A stretch of DNA of 64,000 bases from Paludibacter sp. (GCA_028692715.1 JAQUWU010000008.1:62001-126000), one strand, 5' to 3'. Shown: positions 52,677-62,458, counted from the first letter of the stretch. A program made the numbers and translations. The notes: generated by a model not told the origin, from the letters alone.

Positions 52677-53669
52677 TTAAACGGTTTTCTCATTCAATTT
52701 GATATTTAGTTCATCAAGCAATATCTCAATAGTAGGAATTTTCATATTTTCGATTTGGTATTCATTTTCATGTACCAAAATCTTTATTTCAGCATCTTCC
52801 ACCACCATAAAACCAGCTCGGGCTAATGCGCGCAATGTCCAGTACATTCGTGTTTTGTCACCCGAAACTGACACTTTCTTCGTCATGGGGTAATTCATGG
52901 AAAAATTACCATTCGACGCATTGAAAAAGTATGATTTACTTTCAAAAGCGCGGTTAAAACTACCATTGAAAACCAAATCTTCCGGAACTCCGCATTCAAT
53001 ACCTTTATTTCCACTACTCATAAGCCATATTCGGTCAGCAGCCTGAAGTGCTAAATCAAGTTCATGAGTCGAAAGTAAAACTGCTTTACCAGTTTTGTGA
53101 GCCAATTTATGGAGTAAAAGCATAATTTCAACCCTGTTAGGCAAATCAAGATGAGCTGTTGGTTCATCCAACATTATGATTGTTGTTTCCTGTGCCAATG
53201 CTTTGGCAATCATAACCCGCTGTCGCTCACCATCCGATAGTTCATTTATATAATGATCTCTTTTGTGTCCCAAATGAACCATTTCAATTGCCTCATTCAC
53301 AATATCATCATCTTCATCAGATGTATTTCCCCACCAACTACTATAAGGATGGCGACCAAATGAAACAATATCTTTCACTGTTGCATTTTCAATTTCGACT
53401 CTGTCCGTTAAAACCAGTGAAATTAATTGTGCTTTATCCAGCAAAGATATATTATCAATATTTTTATTATTAATGTATGTTTTTCCGAATAATGCTTTTT
53501 GCAAACCGGCAAGTGTTCTCATTAAAGTTGATTTACCGCAACCATTCGGTCCAATCAGACACACCAATTCTCCTGTCCGTAACTCCAGATTGAGTTCGGA
53601 CTGAATACTATCAGTTTTTCCTTTTTTGGAATAACCGATTGTTAGAGTTTGTGCGGTTAGAATTGACAT
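52677..53669 (-). CDS. FecE/BtuD-type ABC transporter ATPase with C-terminal extension
   Basis: A 330-residue protein. The ATPase core occupies residues 1-255: Walker A GPNGCGKSTLM near residue 38, the Q-loop region, signature ELSDGERQR near 142 and Walker B TIIMLDEPTAHLD near 163, and H-loop STHELDLA. About 75 further residues (KKVSVSGDKTRMYWTLRAL and EILLDELNIKL) follow; most FecE/BtuD proteins end near 255-260. The tail is not from the palindromic repeat and looks like a small alpha/beta domain. It pairs with the FecCD permease upstream, and the gap between the two genes is filled by heptamer arrays. Confidence 0.93.
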   Translation of the reverse strand: MSILTAQTLTIGYSKKGKTDSIQSELNLELRTGELVCLIGPNGCGKSTLMRTLAGLQKALFGKTYINNKNIDNISLLDKAQLISLVLTDRVEIENATVKDIVSFGRHPYSSWWGNTSDEDDDIVNEAIEMVHLGHKRDHYINELSDGERQRVMIAKALAQETTIIMLDEPTAHLDLPNRVEIMLLLHKLAHKTGKAVLLSTHELDLALQAADRIWLMSSGNKGIECGVPEDLVFNGSFNRAFESKSYFFNASNGNFSMNYPMTKKVSVSGDKTRMYWTLRALARAGFMVVEDAEIKILVHENEYQIENMKIPTIEILLDELNIKLNEKTV

Positions 53670-53674
53670 TTTTT

Positions 53675-53752
53675 CAGTTAGCAGTTAGCAGTTAGCAGTT
53701 AGCAGTTAGCAGTTAGCAGTTAGCAGTTAGCAGTTAGCAGTTAGCAGTTAGC
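53675..53752. repeat. CAGTTAG heptamer tandem array (about 11 units)
   Basis: Eleven head-to-tail CAGTTAG units, ending five bases upstream of the ATPase ATG. A second, different heptamer array follows directly. The unit of seven means any change in copy number shifts phase against the genes around it. Confidence 0.93.
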
Positions 53753-53753
53753 A

Positions 53754-53806
53754 ACTGTTCACTGTTCACTATTCACTGTTCACTGTTCACTGTTCACTGT
53801 TCACTG
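53754..53806. repeat. ACTGTTC heptamer tandem array (about 7 units)
   Basis: Seven ACTGTTC units, one of them ACTATTC, and a partial unit, ending four bases before the FecCD stop codon at 53810. Together with the CAGTTAG array it makes up the whole 140-base gap between two transporter genes. Confidence 0.93.
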
Positions 53807-53809
53807 AAT

Positions 53810-54805
53810 TTATCTTCTTTTCATTATTATCCAGATGATTATCGGTGCTCCAAACAATGCACTTACCGTGTTTATGGGTAATGTATAGGTTGGAATTTGG
53901 GTAATTATATCACAAATCAACAAAAGCGATCCGCCACATAACAATGTTGCCGGCAACAGAATTTTATGACTAGATGTTTTAAAAATTCCACGGGCAATAT
54001 GAGGAATCGCCACTCCAACAAAAGCAATAGGACCTGTAAAAGCGGTTATTCCACCTGCCAACAATCCTGTTGCAATAACTATCATAAAACGGGTTTCGGC
54101 AATTGAGATTCCCAACCCTCGTGCATAATTTTCACCTAATAACAACCCATCTAGCCTTTTTTGCAGAAAAAATGCCATTCCAACTCCAATCAATACCACC
54201 GGCAATAAAACCTGCATATAATTCCAGTTTACAGCGCTCAAACTTCCAAAAGTCCACATAATAAATAATTTAATGGCATCCGGATTGCTAAAATTCTGTA
54301 AAACACTAACAATGGAACCTGCAATAGTTCCAAACATAATACCTACAATCAGCAACGAAACAGCATTTTTCACCCGAAACGATACAGCAACAACCAATAT
54401 TAACACCAACGCCGCACCAATGACAGCAGCCAAAATCATCGCCCAACCGCTATTTACGAGAAAAGCCGGCAATATTGCGGAAGCCATAGTTATTAATGCC
54501 ACACCAAGACTTGCACCCGAACTGACCCCTAAAATATATGGATCGGCTAAGGGATTTCGGAATAAAGTCTGCATCATCAAACCTGCTACAGACAAAGATG
54601 CGCCAGCCAATATAGCAGTAATAGCTTTCGGCAAACGGAAATTTAGTAATATCTCAGAATTAATTATATTCGTTCTGTTACCACCAAAAACCGACAACAC
54701 ATCACTTATGGGAATACGAATACTTCCCCATGCCAAATCGGCAAGAAAAAGTGCCAGCATTAAAATAGTCAGCGATAGAAATAATATAGTATTATGTGAT
54801 TTCAT
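53810..54805 (-). CDS. FecCD family ABC transporter permease
   Basis: A 331-residue membrane protein with about ten segments, of the BtuC/FecCD fold. Conserved parts are FRLPKAITAILAGASLSVAG, GVSSGASLGVALITM, LLLGENYARGLGISI and TAFTGPIAFVGVAIPHIAR. It imports cobalamin, heme or ferric siderophores from the periplasmic binding protein. Upstream is the binding lipoprotein gene; downstream the ATPase. The set, with the TonB receptor, is one uptake locus. Confidence 0.95.
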   Translation of the reverse strand: MKSHNTILFLSLTILMLALFLADLAWGSIRIPISDVLSVFGGNRTNIINSEILLNFRLPKAITAILAGASLSVAGLMMQTLFRNPLADPYILGVSSGASLGVALITMASAILPAFLVNSGWAMILAAVIGAALVLILVVAVSFRVKNAVSLLIVGIMFGTIAGSIVSVLQNFSNPDAIKLFIMWTFGSLSAVNWNYMQVLLPVVLIGVGMAFFLQKRLDGLLLGENYARGLGISIAETRFMIVIATGLLAGGITAFTGPIAFVGVAIPHIARGIFKTSSHKILLPATLLCGGSLLLICDIITQIPTYTLPINTVSALFGAPIIIWIIMKRR

Positions 54806-54834
54806 TAAAAAAAATTAATGTCTTGTTTTTTTAA

Positions 54835-54866
54835 GTCCCTCTCCATTTGGAAAGGGACTTAAAGTG
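54835..54866. repeat. Palindromic repeat half-element after the binding-lipoprotein gene
   Basis: AGTCCCTCTCC and GGAAAGGGACT arms around a short loop, about nine bases downstream of the stop codon at 54876, in the same orientation as the other 3'-end copies. Confidence 0.75.
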
Positions 54867-54875
54867 AGATGTGAT

Positions 54876-56003
54876 TTAGGGTGCTAACTTCTCAGCATAT
54901 ACCAACTCATATCCGGGCAACAATTCTGGATGCAAAATAGCAATTACATCCGAAAGCAACAAATCAGGCCTCGCTACAGCGCTTTCCCAAAAATCATTGG
55001 CAGTACTTGGCAATAAACGTTTATTGAAATTATAAACTTGTTTCAGTTTTACGGGACGAAAAAGACCATGTTTTGAATCAGCCTTTAAAAGTTCATCTAA
55101 TGAATTGAAACTGCAATTCAACCAAACATCAGTCTTTGAAAAATCATTCAACACTTTTTCCACATTTAATGGTAAACTTCCAGTTGTCGTATCGTTCGAA
55201 TACAAATAAATTCCACCAGCGTCTGCAAACAAACGTCCCATAAAACTATGTCCGGCAGGCATATACCAAGTTCCTCTAAAATTAGAACCGGCCATAATAT
55301 TTGGTTTCGTTTTTACAGTTTCAGCTTTTTGTTTTATATCATTGTAATGGTTGGTAATGTCGGTAAAAATGCTGTCAGCTAATTTCCCTTTATTATAAAA
55401 GGCAGCCACAAATTTTATCCATTCAGCACGAGCCATTAACGAAGTTTCCATCCATTCGTTATTGAATAAAACCGGAATTCCAGCTTGTGAAACCCGTTGT
55501 GCATAGGGATCGTCCTGATTGTACCCACTCATCATTACTGCATCAGGATGAAGTTGTAACGTTTTTTCTATATTAATATTAAATGCATCACCCAAATCGG
55601 TTATTTTCCCCTCTCCTATTCGTTTGTTGATCTCTTTGTTATATATAATTTTTGGTGAACATACCCCGGTAATCGTTTCTATTTCACCTAATAAATTCAG
55701 AAATTCAAAATGTGTAACGGATGTGGCAGCGAGTGTTTTCAGCGGAATCAGCACTTTATTACCGTCGGATGGAGTATTTATTTTAGCATCAGTCACCAGA
55801 TAGTATCGGGCATAAACAGAACCTTTCACCCAAGGACTAAATACAATAACCTCTTTATAATCCGAAAAATATTTAATTGAAAAACCTTTGGCGTATTTTA
55901 ATAAAAGAGAATCTGTAGCTACTTTATTATCAGTTTTCGTAGTCTTGTTTGTACACGAAACCAATAGAAAAATACTAATTACAATTAAAAAATAATTCTT
56001 CAT
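54876..56003 (-). CDS. ABC transporter substrate-binding lipoprotein (FecB/BtuF type)
   Basis: A 375-residue protein with a signal sequence and lipobox LLVSC (Cys17). The mature part is a helical-backbone binding protein: KTLAATSVTHFEFLNLLGE near residue 85, ITGVCSPKIIYN, DAVMMSGYNQDD and VARPDLLLSDVIAILHPELL at the end. It collects the ligand for the FecCD permease. Members of this group bind cobalamin, heme or siderophores; the ligand here is not known. First gene of the ABC part of the locus. Confidence 0.92.
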   Translation of the reverse strand: MKNYFLIVISIFLLVSCTNKTTKTDNKVATDSLLLKYAKGFSIKYFSDYKEVIVFSPWVKGSVYARYYLVTDAKINTPSDGNKVLIPLKTLAATSVTHFEFLNLLGEIETITGVCSPKIIYNKEINKRIGEGKITDLGDAFNINIEKTLQLHPDAVMMSGYNQDDPYAQRVSQAGIPVLFNNEWMETSLMARAEWIKFVAAFYNKGKLADSIFTDITNHYNDIKQKAETVKTKPNIMAGSNFRGTWYMPAGHSFMGRLFADAGGIYLYSNDTTTGSLPLNVEKVLNDFSKTDVWLNCSFNSLDELLKADSKHGLFRPVKLKQVYNFNKRLLPSTANDFWESAVARPDLLLSDVIAILHPELLPGYELVYAEKLAP

Positions 56004-56020
56004 TTCTGTTTTATAACGCA

Positions 56021-56053
56021 GAGAACCGCAGAGTTAAAATTTCCGCGGTTCTC
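56021..56053. repeat. Inverted repeat upstream of the binding-lipoprotein gene
   Basis: Arms GAGAACCGC and GCGGTTCTC, with related AACGCAGAG words on either side, in the leader of the gene. Confidence 0.6.
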
Positions 56054-56090
56054 AAATATTTCTATGCGATCTCTACGGTTTTTATTTCCG

Positions 56091-56098
56091 CAAAGATA
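56091..56098 (-). promoter_or_regulatory. Promoter -7 element for the binding-lipoprotein gene
   Basis: Minus strand TATCTTTG, 88 bases before the ATG; the inverted repeat would lie in the transcript leader. Confidence 0.45.
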
Positions 56099-56139
56099 AC
56101 ATTAAAATAGTAAATTGTAAATGAAATAATTGTAAATTA

Positions 56140-57642
56140 TCAATGTCCTTTCGGCACTTGAATTGTTGTATCTGACGATTCCGGTTCTTTTACAAACATC
56201 CAAAATATTACTGAAGTTGTTATGAGTAAACCGCAGAAGATGTATAATAATTGATGATTGCCTGTTTCTTTTATCACATTGGCAACTCCATTACTCATCA
56301 TTTGAGGAAGCACTACTGCCAAATTGAAAACGCCCATATATAAACCCATTTTTGCAGGATTCACACGCTCACTCATTATGGCAAACACAATGGATATCAC
56401 TGCCGACCAACCGATACCTACGAGGAACATTCCGATATAAAAATCAATTTCTACATGACTGAAAAAAGCGATATAAAAATAACCGATGGCAGAAAATGTC
56501 AATGCTGAAATGTAGGTTTTTACGCGTCCGATACGTTTTGCGATAGATTGAAGAATTAATGGAAAAATAGCTCCAATCAAGTTCAAAATAAAGAATCCGA
56601 GCGAAACAATATTCCCCACCGACGAACCTGTTGTTTGAGCAACACCTGTCAGTCTTTCGGCAAACCAGTTTGCGGCGATATCAGATATATTTACATTCGG
56701 AAGTATTTGATTTTCAATAAAAAAGCCAGAAAGAATAAACATACTCTGAAAGGCCACCCAGGTAAAAGAATGCGCCAGCATGATTTTTTGAAATTCATTT
56801 CTATTAGAGCTTTTTTTCAAGCCACTTATAATAATTAAAATTCCAATGACAACAGAATAAACCAATGACGAAATCAACATCGGATTATGCCACACCCCCA
56901 GGGTTTCAGGAAAAAAGTGATAAAACAAACTAAAGATACCAAACACCAAAAATCCATACAAGGGAAAAATTTCTTTGAAAATCTGCAATACTCCAAACTT
57001 TTCTTGATTTTCAAGACTTTCTTGTGCAACATCTTTTTTCTCCTGAATAAAAAGAACCGGAAAAACAGCCGTTAAAAATACGATTACTGCTGCAATGTAA
57101 AGCAATAATTCATTCCCAAAAACCATGGAAAGAAAATAGGCAAAAACGCCAAAGAAGCCGGACATAATTTGCATCCACACATATCCCGAAGTTCTGACTT
57201 TGCCTTCGGGAGTAAGGTCGGCAATAATAGAACGGGCAGGATTGAATGTGACATTTACCGACAAATCCAAAAACAAAGCGATAACAGATGCAATAAGAAT
57301 TATATCAGTAATGCCTGTTACATGTGATATTCTGCTGATATTGGGTAATGCCAGAAATGCAATGGAACTAACTAATCCGCCTAAAATGATAAAGGGTCGA
57401 CGGCGACCTCCCATAAACCACACATTATCACTCAGTAAACCAACAATCACTTGTCCAAAAATTCCGGCAATCGGTCCAGCCAGCCAAACAAATGCCACTT
57501 CATGAATGTCTAGATGATATTTATTGGAAAGGATCCAACTTAATGCGGCAATTTGAGTGGAAAGAGCAAAACCTACTGCCGTAGCAGGCAAACCAAGCAA
57601 TGCCAAAAAGGGATTGCTCATTTTCTTTTGAATATTCAACAT
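56140..57642 (-). CDS. MFS transporter (SLC45/sucrose-type)
   Basis: A 500-residue carrier with twelve predicted membrane segments. Features are FVWLAGPIAGIFGQVIVGLL and SDNVWFMGGRRRPFIILGG near residues 50-87, the family's RxGRR-type loop, and a similar VGIGWSAVISIVFAIMSERV near 400. This matches the SLC45-like group (sucrose or other sugar-proton symport) rather than drug exporters. No sugar-degrading gene is adjacent in the window, so the substrate is open. Confidence 0.87.
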   Translation of the reverse strand: MLNIQKKMSNPFLALLGLPATAVGFALSTQIAALSWILSNKYHLDIHEVAFVWLAGPIAGIFGQVIVGLLSDNVWFMGGRRRPFIILGGLVSSIAFLALPNISRISHVTGITDIILIASVIALFLDLSVNVTFNPARSIIADLTPEGKVRTSGYVWMQIMSGFFGVFAYFLSMVFGNELLLYIAAVIVFLTAVFPVLFIQEKKDVAQESLENQEKFGVLQIFKEIFPLYGFLVFGIFSLFYHFFPETLGVWHNPMLISSLVYSVVIGILIIISGLKKSSNRNEFQKIMLAHSFTWVAFQSMFILSGFFIENQILPNVNISDIAANWFAERLTGVAQTTGSSVGNIVSLGFFILNLIGAIFPLILQSIAKRIGRVKTYISALTFSAIGYFYIAFFSHVEIDFYIGMFLVGIGWSAVISIVFAIMSERVNPAKMGLYMGVFNLAVVLPQMMSNGVANVIKETGNHQLLYIFCGLLITTSVIFWMFVKEPESSDTTIQVPKGH

Positions 57643-57960
57643 AGTAACTTCGTGATTTGTTGATTGGTTAATTGGTTAACTGATTTGTCAGTTAAATCAT
57701 TTTCGGTTACAATGATATTAAATTCCTATAAAATAGTCAGAAGTTTTAAAATAAGAATGAGGAAATAAGTCTGCAAACGTTTGCTGAAATAGAAAACAAA
57801 TGACCCCTAACCCCTAAAGGGGAATTTATATCTTGTACCTCAACAGGTATTGAGCATATTTTTTTTAGCCTCTTTAGGGATAACCTAACTTTTGGAAAAG
57901 TTTGCGATTCTCATGCTCCCTCTACTTTGGAGAGGGTTGGGGTAAGGTCAGGCTTTGGGG
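57643..57960. other. Intergenic region between engB and the MFS gene
   Basis: No gene in 318 bases. It holds an inverted pair of palindromic elements near engB, short ATTGGTTAA words near the MFS start, and otherwise nothing I can support. Confidence 0.7.
57803..57947. repeat. Inverted pair of palindromic elements downstream of engB
   Basis: One half (57915-57947, GCTCCCTCTACTTTGGAGAG and GGTTGGGG) lies 13 bases after the engB stop; the other (57803-57822, CCCCTAACCCCTAAAGGGG) is in opposite orientation, 160 bases before the MFS start. Confidence 0.8.
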
Positions 57961-58557
57961 TCACAAACTCTTATTAATCCCCTCAATGTAATTCAACAAT
58001 TCATCCCTTCCCACGTGCTTTTCCGACGAAGTGGCAAAAATCGGAGGTAATTCCTCCCAGGATTCATGCAATTTATCCTGATATGCTTTCAGACTTTCTT
58101 TCGCTCTAACAGCCGACATTTTATCCGTTTTTGTGAACACAATGGAAAAAGGAACCTCATTTTCGCCCAACCATTCCATAAATTCCATATCAATTTTTTG
58201 TGGTTCGAGCCGGCTATCAATCAACAAGAAAAGGCAGGTTAATTGTTCACGAAGAAGAATGTAATTTTCAATAATGCTTTGAAGTTGTTCGCGCATTTTC
58301 TTTCCGGCAGTTGCATAACCATATCCGGGCAAATCCACCAAATGCCAATTGTTATTGATCAGGAAGTGATTAATCAACAAGGTTTTTCCGGGCTTCGATG
58401 AAGTCATTGCCAATCCTTTTTTGTTTGTCAACATATTGATTAATGACGATTTACCTACATTCGAACGTCCGATAAATGCATATTCGGGCAATTTGCTGTC
58501 CGGGCATTTCTTATAATCTACGTTGCTTATTACAAATTCAGCTGATTTAATATCCAT
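57961..58557 (-). CDS. engB: Ribosome biogenesis GTPase EngB/YsxC
   Basis: I choose the ATG at 58557 (198 residues, [13 protein letters not shown]). A TRAFAC-class GTPase: G1 [12 protein letters not shown] near residue 29, G3 DLPGYGYA near 76, G4 TKTDK near 143. It helps large-subunit assembly and is usually essential. It lies downstream of the sodium/solute symporter on the same strand. Confidence 0.96.
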   Translation of the reverse strand: MDIKSAEFVISNVDYKKCPDSKLPEYAFIGRSNVGKSSLINMLTNKKGLAMTSSKPGKTLLINHFLINNNWHLVDLPGYGYATAGKKMREQLQSIIENYILLREQLTCLFLLIDSRLEPQKIDMEFMEWLGENEVPFSIVFTKTDKMSAVRAKESLKAYQDKLHESWEELPPIFATSSEKHVGRDELLNYIEGINKSL

Positions 58558-58615
58558 AATTATTCGAGTTAATAGTTTAAAAGTTTTTAATGTATAAAAG
58601 TGAGAATAAAATATT

Positions 58616-60073
58616 TCAATTGTCAACTGTCAATTGTACATTTGAAAACATAAACATCCCGGCAAAGGTAATCAATCCATTTATCATCAACAATTCATAT
58701 CCAAACGAAAATCCCCAAAAGTGTGAACTCATATAATCCAACGAACCGCAAATTAGTGGAGAGGCAATGGCAATAAATGGAATTGCTTTATCCACCGTCT
58801 TTAATTTTGTAAAAAGGCCAAAGCTATACATCCCCAGCAATGGACCGTAGGTGTAAGAGGCAATAATATAAATAGCATCGATCACGCTTTTATTATTTAC
58901 AGCCCTAAAAAGTAAAATTATAACCACAAACAAAACGGATATTGCAATATGAATAATTTTTCGACTTTTTTCGGCTTTTTCTTTGGATTGTTTTTGAACG
59001 CCCAAAATATCAACTGAAAACGAAGTGGTTAAAGCTGCTAATGCCGAATCGGCACTCGAGAAAGCCGCTGCAATAATACCTACAACAAAAAGGACTAAAA
59101 CAGATTTTCCTAAATAACTAGTTGCAAACATCGGCAAAATATTATCCGACAGAACAGGTAGTGCAATATTATTCTGAGATGCAAGCATTAACAACATTGC
59201 TCCCAGTATTAAAAACAAAAGATTTACCGGCACAAAAGAAATTCCATACCAATACATGTTTTTCTGCGCATCTTTCAGGTTTCGACACGAAAGATTTTTT
59301 TGCATCATATCCTGATCTAGTCCTGTCATGACAATAGCAATAAAAATACCGCTGAAAAACTGTTTAAAAAAGTTCTGTTTGCTGTGCCAATCGTCAAGAA
59401 CAAAAATACGGGTTTTATCACTATCAACCAACGTACTGAACAATTGCTGAAAATTCATATTCAATTGCCCCGAAACTTCAACCACCAGCAGCACCAATGC
59501 TAATATCATTATCAAAGTTTGTAAGGTGTCGGTCCAAACAATAGTTTTTATGCCACTTCGAAAAGTATAAAGCCATATCAGTAAAATCGTTCCGCAAACC
59601 GTTACCCAGAAAGGGACATTCCATGCATCAAAAACAACCGTTTGTAAAATTAATGCAACAACATATAAACGTGCAGCAGCCCCAATAATTTTCGACAACA
59701 GAAAAAAGGATGCTCCGGTTTTATAGGCATTTTTACCAAAGCGTTCTTCAAGATAACTATAAATAGTGGTCAGGTTCAACCTATAATACAGTGGTAAAAG
59801 TACATTTGCAATGACAACATAACCAAAAAAGAAACCAAAAACAGTTTGCAAATACGTAAAATCAATTCCTCGAACCATTCCCGGAACAGAAACAAAACTG
59901 ACCCCCGAAATGGAAGAACCAACCATTCCAATAGCTACTATCCACCAGGGAGATTTTTTATTTCCCAGAAAAAAAGCTTCATTATCAGTGCTTTTCCTTC
60001 CAACTAAGTAAGAAATAGTCAGTAGAACAGAAAAGTAAATTACAATTATCAGCAAGACAGACAATCCGGACAT
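58616..60073 (-). CDS. Sodium:solute symporter family protein
   Basis: A 485-residue membrane protein with about thirteen segments of the SSS family ([18 protein letters not shown] near residue 46, [20 protein letters not shown] near 125, and [20 protein letters not shown] near 333, which carries the sodium-site Ser pair). The substrate could be a sugar, proline or pantothenate-type solute. The last residues VQLTVDN and the stop are read from a TTGACAATTGA-type repeat. Confidence 0.9.
   Translation of the reverse strand: MSGLSVLLIIVIYFSVLLTISYLVGRKSTDNEAFFLGNKKSPWWIVAIGMVGSSISGVSFVSVPGMVRGIDFTYLQTVFGFFFGYVVIANVLLPLYYRLNLTTIYSYLEERFGKNAYKTGASFFLLSKIIGAAARLYVVALILQTVVFDAWNVPFWVTVCGTILLIWLYTFRSGIKTIVWTDTLQTLIMILALVLLVVEVSGQLNMNFQQLFSTLVDSDKTRIFVLDDWHSKQNFFKQFFSGIFIAIVMTGLDQDMMQKNLSCRNLKDAQKNMYWYGISFVPVNLLFLILGAMLLMLASQNNIALPVLSDNILPMFATSYLGKSVLVLFVVGIIAAAFSSADSALAALTTSFSVDILGVQKQSKEKAEKSRKIIHIAISVLFVVIILLFRAVNNKSVIDAIYIIASYTYGPLLGMYSFGLFTKLKTVDKAIPFIAIASPLICGSLDYMSSHFWGFSFGYELLMINGLITFAGMFMFSNVQLTVDN
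58618..58640. repeat. TTGACAGTTGACAATTG repeat at the symporter 3' end
   Basis: CAATTGTCAACTGTCAATTGTAC covers the last codons and stop of the symporter gene, of the same word family as the copies at 0.8 and 49.9 kb. Confidence 0.7.
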
Positions 60074-60158
60074 AAGTTAGTTTGTAAGGTTTGAAAGTTT
60101 GTAAAGTTTAAAAAGTCAAAGAACGACTTTGATACTTTTCATCAATTTTTAATTTGCA

Positions 60159-60175
60159 CAAAATTAGCAAAAATA
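60159..60175 (-). promoter_or_regulatory. Promoter -7 elements for the symporter gene
   Basis: Minus strand TATTTTTG (60168-60175) and TAATTTTG (60159-60166) both fit; the gene starts at 60073. Confidence 0.4.
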
Positions 60176-60311
60176 GACCGTTATAAAATGCTTCATTTTA
60201 AAAATAGTTTTTGAACGGATTTTTTTATATTTTTGTAACTTGTGATAAAAGAATTTATTGGAACTAAAAAATTGAATAAACTCTTATGACAACAGCATAT
60301 TTTTTCATTAT

Positions 60312-60935
60312 ATGAGCATACAACAATTTTCATCTGCTTTACTCGAAAATGCAGTCAACGAGTTTGCCAAACTGCCGGGAATAGGTCGAAAAACGGCTTT
60401 GAGATTAGTATTACATTTGCTTAAACAGTCTGAAAAAGAGGTGGATGATTTTGGAAATTCCATGATTCAGTTACGAAAGGAAATTCAATATTGCAATGTA
60501 TGCCATAATATTTCGGACACTGAAATCTGTAATATTTGCAGTAATCAGTCGCGCGACAAAGAAACCGTTTGTGTAGTGGAGAATATAAAGGATGTAATGT
60601 CTATTGAAAACACGCAACAATTCAGAGGATTATATCATGTATTGGGGGGAATTATTTCGCCGATGGATGGCATAGGGCCTTCTGATTTAGAAATTGAAAG
60701 TCTTGTAAAGCGAGCAGAAAAGGAAGGCGTGAAAGAAGTAATTATGGCTTTGAGCACTACCATGGAAGGCGACACGACCAACTTCTATATTTTCCGAAAG
60801 CTCGCTCCATTGAACATTAAAATAACCACTATTGCCCGTGGAATTGCTATTGGTGACGAGCTGGAATATGCCGATGAAGTTACATTAGGACGATCAATAT
60901 TAAACAGAGTAGAATTTACAAATTCCTTTAAATAA
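60312..60935 (+). CDS. recR: Recombination mediator RecR
   Basis: A 207-residue DNA-repair protein that, with RecF/RecO, loads RecA on gapped DNA. Helix-hairpin-helix start ([20 protein letters not shown]), a zinc finger with four Cys ([18 protein letters not shown]), the Toprim region ([18 protein letters not shown]) and the C-terminal [19 protein letters not shown] are all as expected, at normal length. The next three small genes follow in the same direction and may share its transcript. Confidence 0.97.
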   Translation: MSIQQFSSALLENAVNEFAKLPGIGRKTALRLVLHLLKQSEKEVDDFGNSMIQLRKEIQYCNVCHNISDTEICNICSNQSRDKETVCVVENIKDVMSIENTQQFRGLYHVLGGIISPMDGIGPSDLEIESLVKRAEKEGVKEVIMALSTTMEGDTTNFYIFRKLAPLNIKITTIARGIAIGDELEYADEVTLGRSILNRVEFTNSFK

Positions 60936-60956
60936 TTAATAAAATAAACAAAAAAA

Positions 60957-61418
60957 ATGGATAATCAATTGATTGACAGAACACAAAAAACACTTTCCGG
61001 CATATATTATATAGTTTACACTATGGCCGTTTTATTCGCAGTGGCAGGATATTACCTGACAGTAAAAGGAAATTTATTTGTCAACCCACAAAGTGAATTA
61101 GGAATTACACTAACATCAATTTTTATAATTTATATCATTGGCTCTATCCCTTTGACCTTGGGTGGATTTCATTATATGACAAAAAAATGGATTGCCCTTG
61201 AAAATGAAGTTGAAAAAATTGAGAAATATAAAAACGGAGCTATTTTACGGTTAATTATTGTTGGTATAAGCATTGGCATTGGTGTATTTTTATTTTATGT
61301 TACACGCTCACAATCAATGATTTTTTGTGCCGGCATTGCAGCTATAGCATTGTTTTTTTGTAAACCTATGAGGGCAAAAATTATTTCGGAACTTAAACTT
61401 GAAGAAGAAGAATTATAA
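60957..61418 (+). CDS. Small membrane protein, unknown function
   Basis: A 153-residue protein with four predicted membrane segments: residues 14-33, 45-70, 95-115 and 120-138. The second and third are separated by a charged loop (KKWIALENEVEKIEKYKNGA). No family is recognised. It lies 21 bases after recR, with the HAD-like gene following, and similar neighbours are common in the phylum. Confidence 0.75.
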   Translation: MDNQLIDRTQKTLSGIYYIVYTMAVLFAVAGYYLTVKGNLFVNPQSELGITLTSIFIIYIIGSIPLTLGGFHYMTKKWIALENEVEKIEKYKNGAILRLIIVGISIGIGVFLFYVTRSQSMIFCAGIAAIALFFCKPMRAKIISELKLEEEEL

Positions 61419-61433
61419 CCATTTTCTCTCGTG

Positions 61434-61470
61434 TAACTTTATAACCTTTCAAACTTTATAACTTTATAAA
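61434..61470. repeat. ACTTTATAAC-type repeats before the HAD-like gene
   Basis: AACTTTATAACCTTTCAAAC and ACTTTATAACTTTATAAAC fill the gap. A related word set (TTTGTAAGGTTTGAAAG) stands before the symporter gene at 60.1 kb. Confidence 0.5.
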
Positions 61471-61478
61471 CCCTAAAT

Positions 61479-61907
61479 ATGATAATAGCAGTAGATTTTG
61501 ATGGAACCATTGTAACACATGAATATCCCAGAATTGGGAAAGAAATTCCATTTGCTATTGACACACTGAAACGGTTACAACAAAACTATGAAAACCAAAT
61601 AGTGCTTTGGACAGTTCGCGAAGGTAAAGAATTAGATGAAGCTGTTGAATATTGTCATAATCGTGGTCTTGTGTTTTATGCAATAAATTCAAACTATCCC
61701 GAAGAAAATAAAAAAAATCAGGAACCCAGAAAACTGAAAGCCGATTTGTTTATCGACGACCGAAATCTGGGAGGCTTGCCTGATTGGGGAGTTATCTATC
61801 GTGTTATAATGTCGAAAAAGTATTACGAGCCAATATCAAATGAAATTCATCAGGAATATCAACTCTCTAAGAAAAAAGGCTTTTTAAATAATTTATTTGG
61901 AAAATAA
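61479..61907 (+). CDS. HAD-like hydrolase of the BT_0820 type
   Basis: A 142-residue protein with a HAD-fold core and no large cap. The nucleophile motif is DFDGTIVTHEYPRIG (Asp6 and Asp8), motif II is WTVREGKELD (Thr) near residue 46, and LFIDDRNLGG near residue 90 carries the metal Asp pair. It matches small phosphatases like Bacteroides BT_0820, whose substrate is not known. The acetyltransferase gene starts five bases after its stop. Confidence 0.88.
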   Translation: MIIAVDFDGTIVTHEYPRIGKEIPFAIDTLKRLQQNYENQIVLWTVREGKELDEAVEYCHNRGLVFYAINSNYPEENKKNQEPRKLKADLFIDDRNLGGLPDWGVIYRVIMSKKYYEPISNEIHQEYQLSKKKGFLNNLFGK

Positions 61908-61912
61908 TTGCT

Positions 61913-62458
61913 TTGTTAGAAAACGAAATCATACAGCTTCGAGCTATAGAACCGGAAGATCTGGACCTTCTATATAAATGGGAAAACAACTCCCGTTGGT
62001 GGGATGTGGGAAATACCCGACAACCTTACTCCCGCTACACGCTGAAACAATACATACTAAATTCGGATAAGGATATTTACGAAACTCATCAGCTCCGCTT
62101 GATGATGGTTAGTACTGCAACCGCTGAGATTGTTGGGACCGTTGATTTATTTGATTTTGACCTGCACCACAGTCGTATTGCACTTGGGCTTTTTGTTGAC
62201 GAAAGTTATCAGGGAAAGGGTTTCGCCAAAGCCAGTTTGCAATTAGTAGAAGAATATGTATTTGATTTTCTGAAAATAAACCAGCTTTATTGTCATATTG
62301 CCGAATCGAATGTTCCCAGCCGAAAAATGTTTGAACAGGAAAAATACGAAACAAATGGTATGCTAAAGAGCTGGATCAAAACTATCAATGGTTTTGAAAA
62401 CATCATTGTATTTCAACAATTTAAGGATGTATATTTGAATAAAAAACAATTTTTATAA
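61913..62458 (+). CDS. GNAT family N-acetyltransferase (TTG start)
   Basis: A 181-residue acetyl-CoA-dependent enzyme. IIQLRAIEPEDLDLLYKWEN at the start, LGLFVDESYQGKGFAKASL near residue 88 (the CoA pyrophosphate-binding Q-x-x-G-x-G/A) and LYCHIAESNVPSRKMFEQ near 130 match RimJ/RimL or SpeG-type acetyltransferases. The only start near the N terminus is TTG at 61913; the next ATG is far inside the domain. The five-base gap to the HAD gene suggests coupled translation. Substrate unknown. Confidence 0.85.
   Translation: MLENEIIQLRAIEPEDLDLLYKWENNSRWWDVGNTRQPYSRYTLKQYILNSDKDIYETHQLRLMMVSTATAEIVGTVDLFDFDLHHSRIALGLFVDESYQGKGFAKASLQLVEEYVFDFLKINQLYCHIAESNVPSRKMFEQEKYETNGMLKSWIKTINGFENIIVFQQFKDVYLNKKQFL

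Noticed and set aside
53675..53806. CRISPR-like array
   Set aside because: The units are seven bases, directly adjacent, with no spacers and no cas genes nearby.
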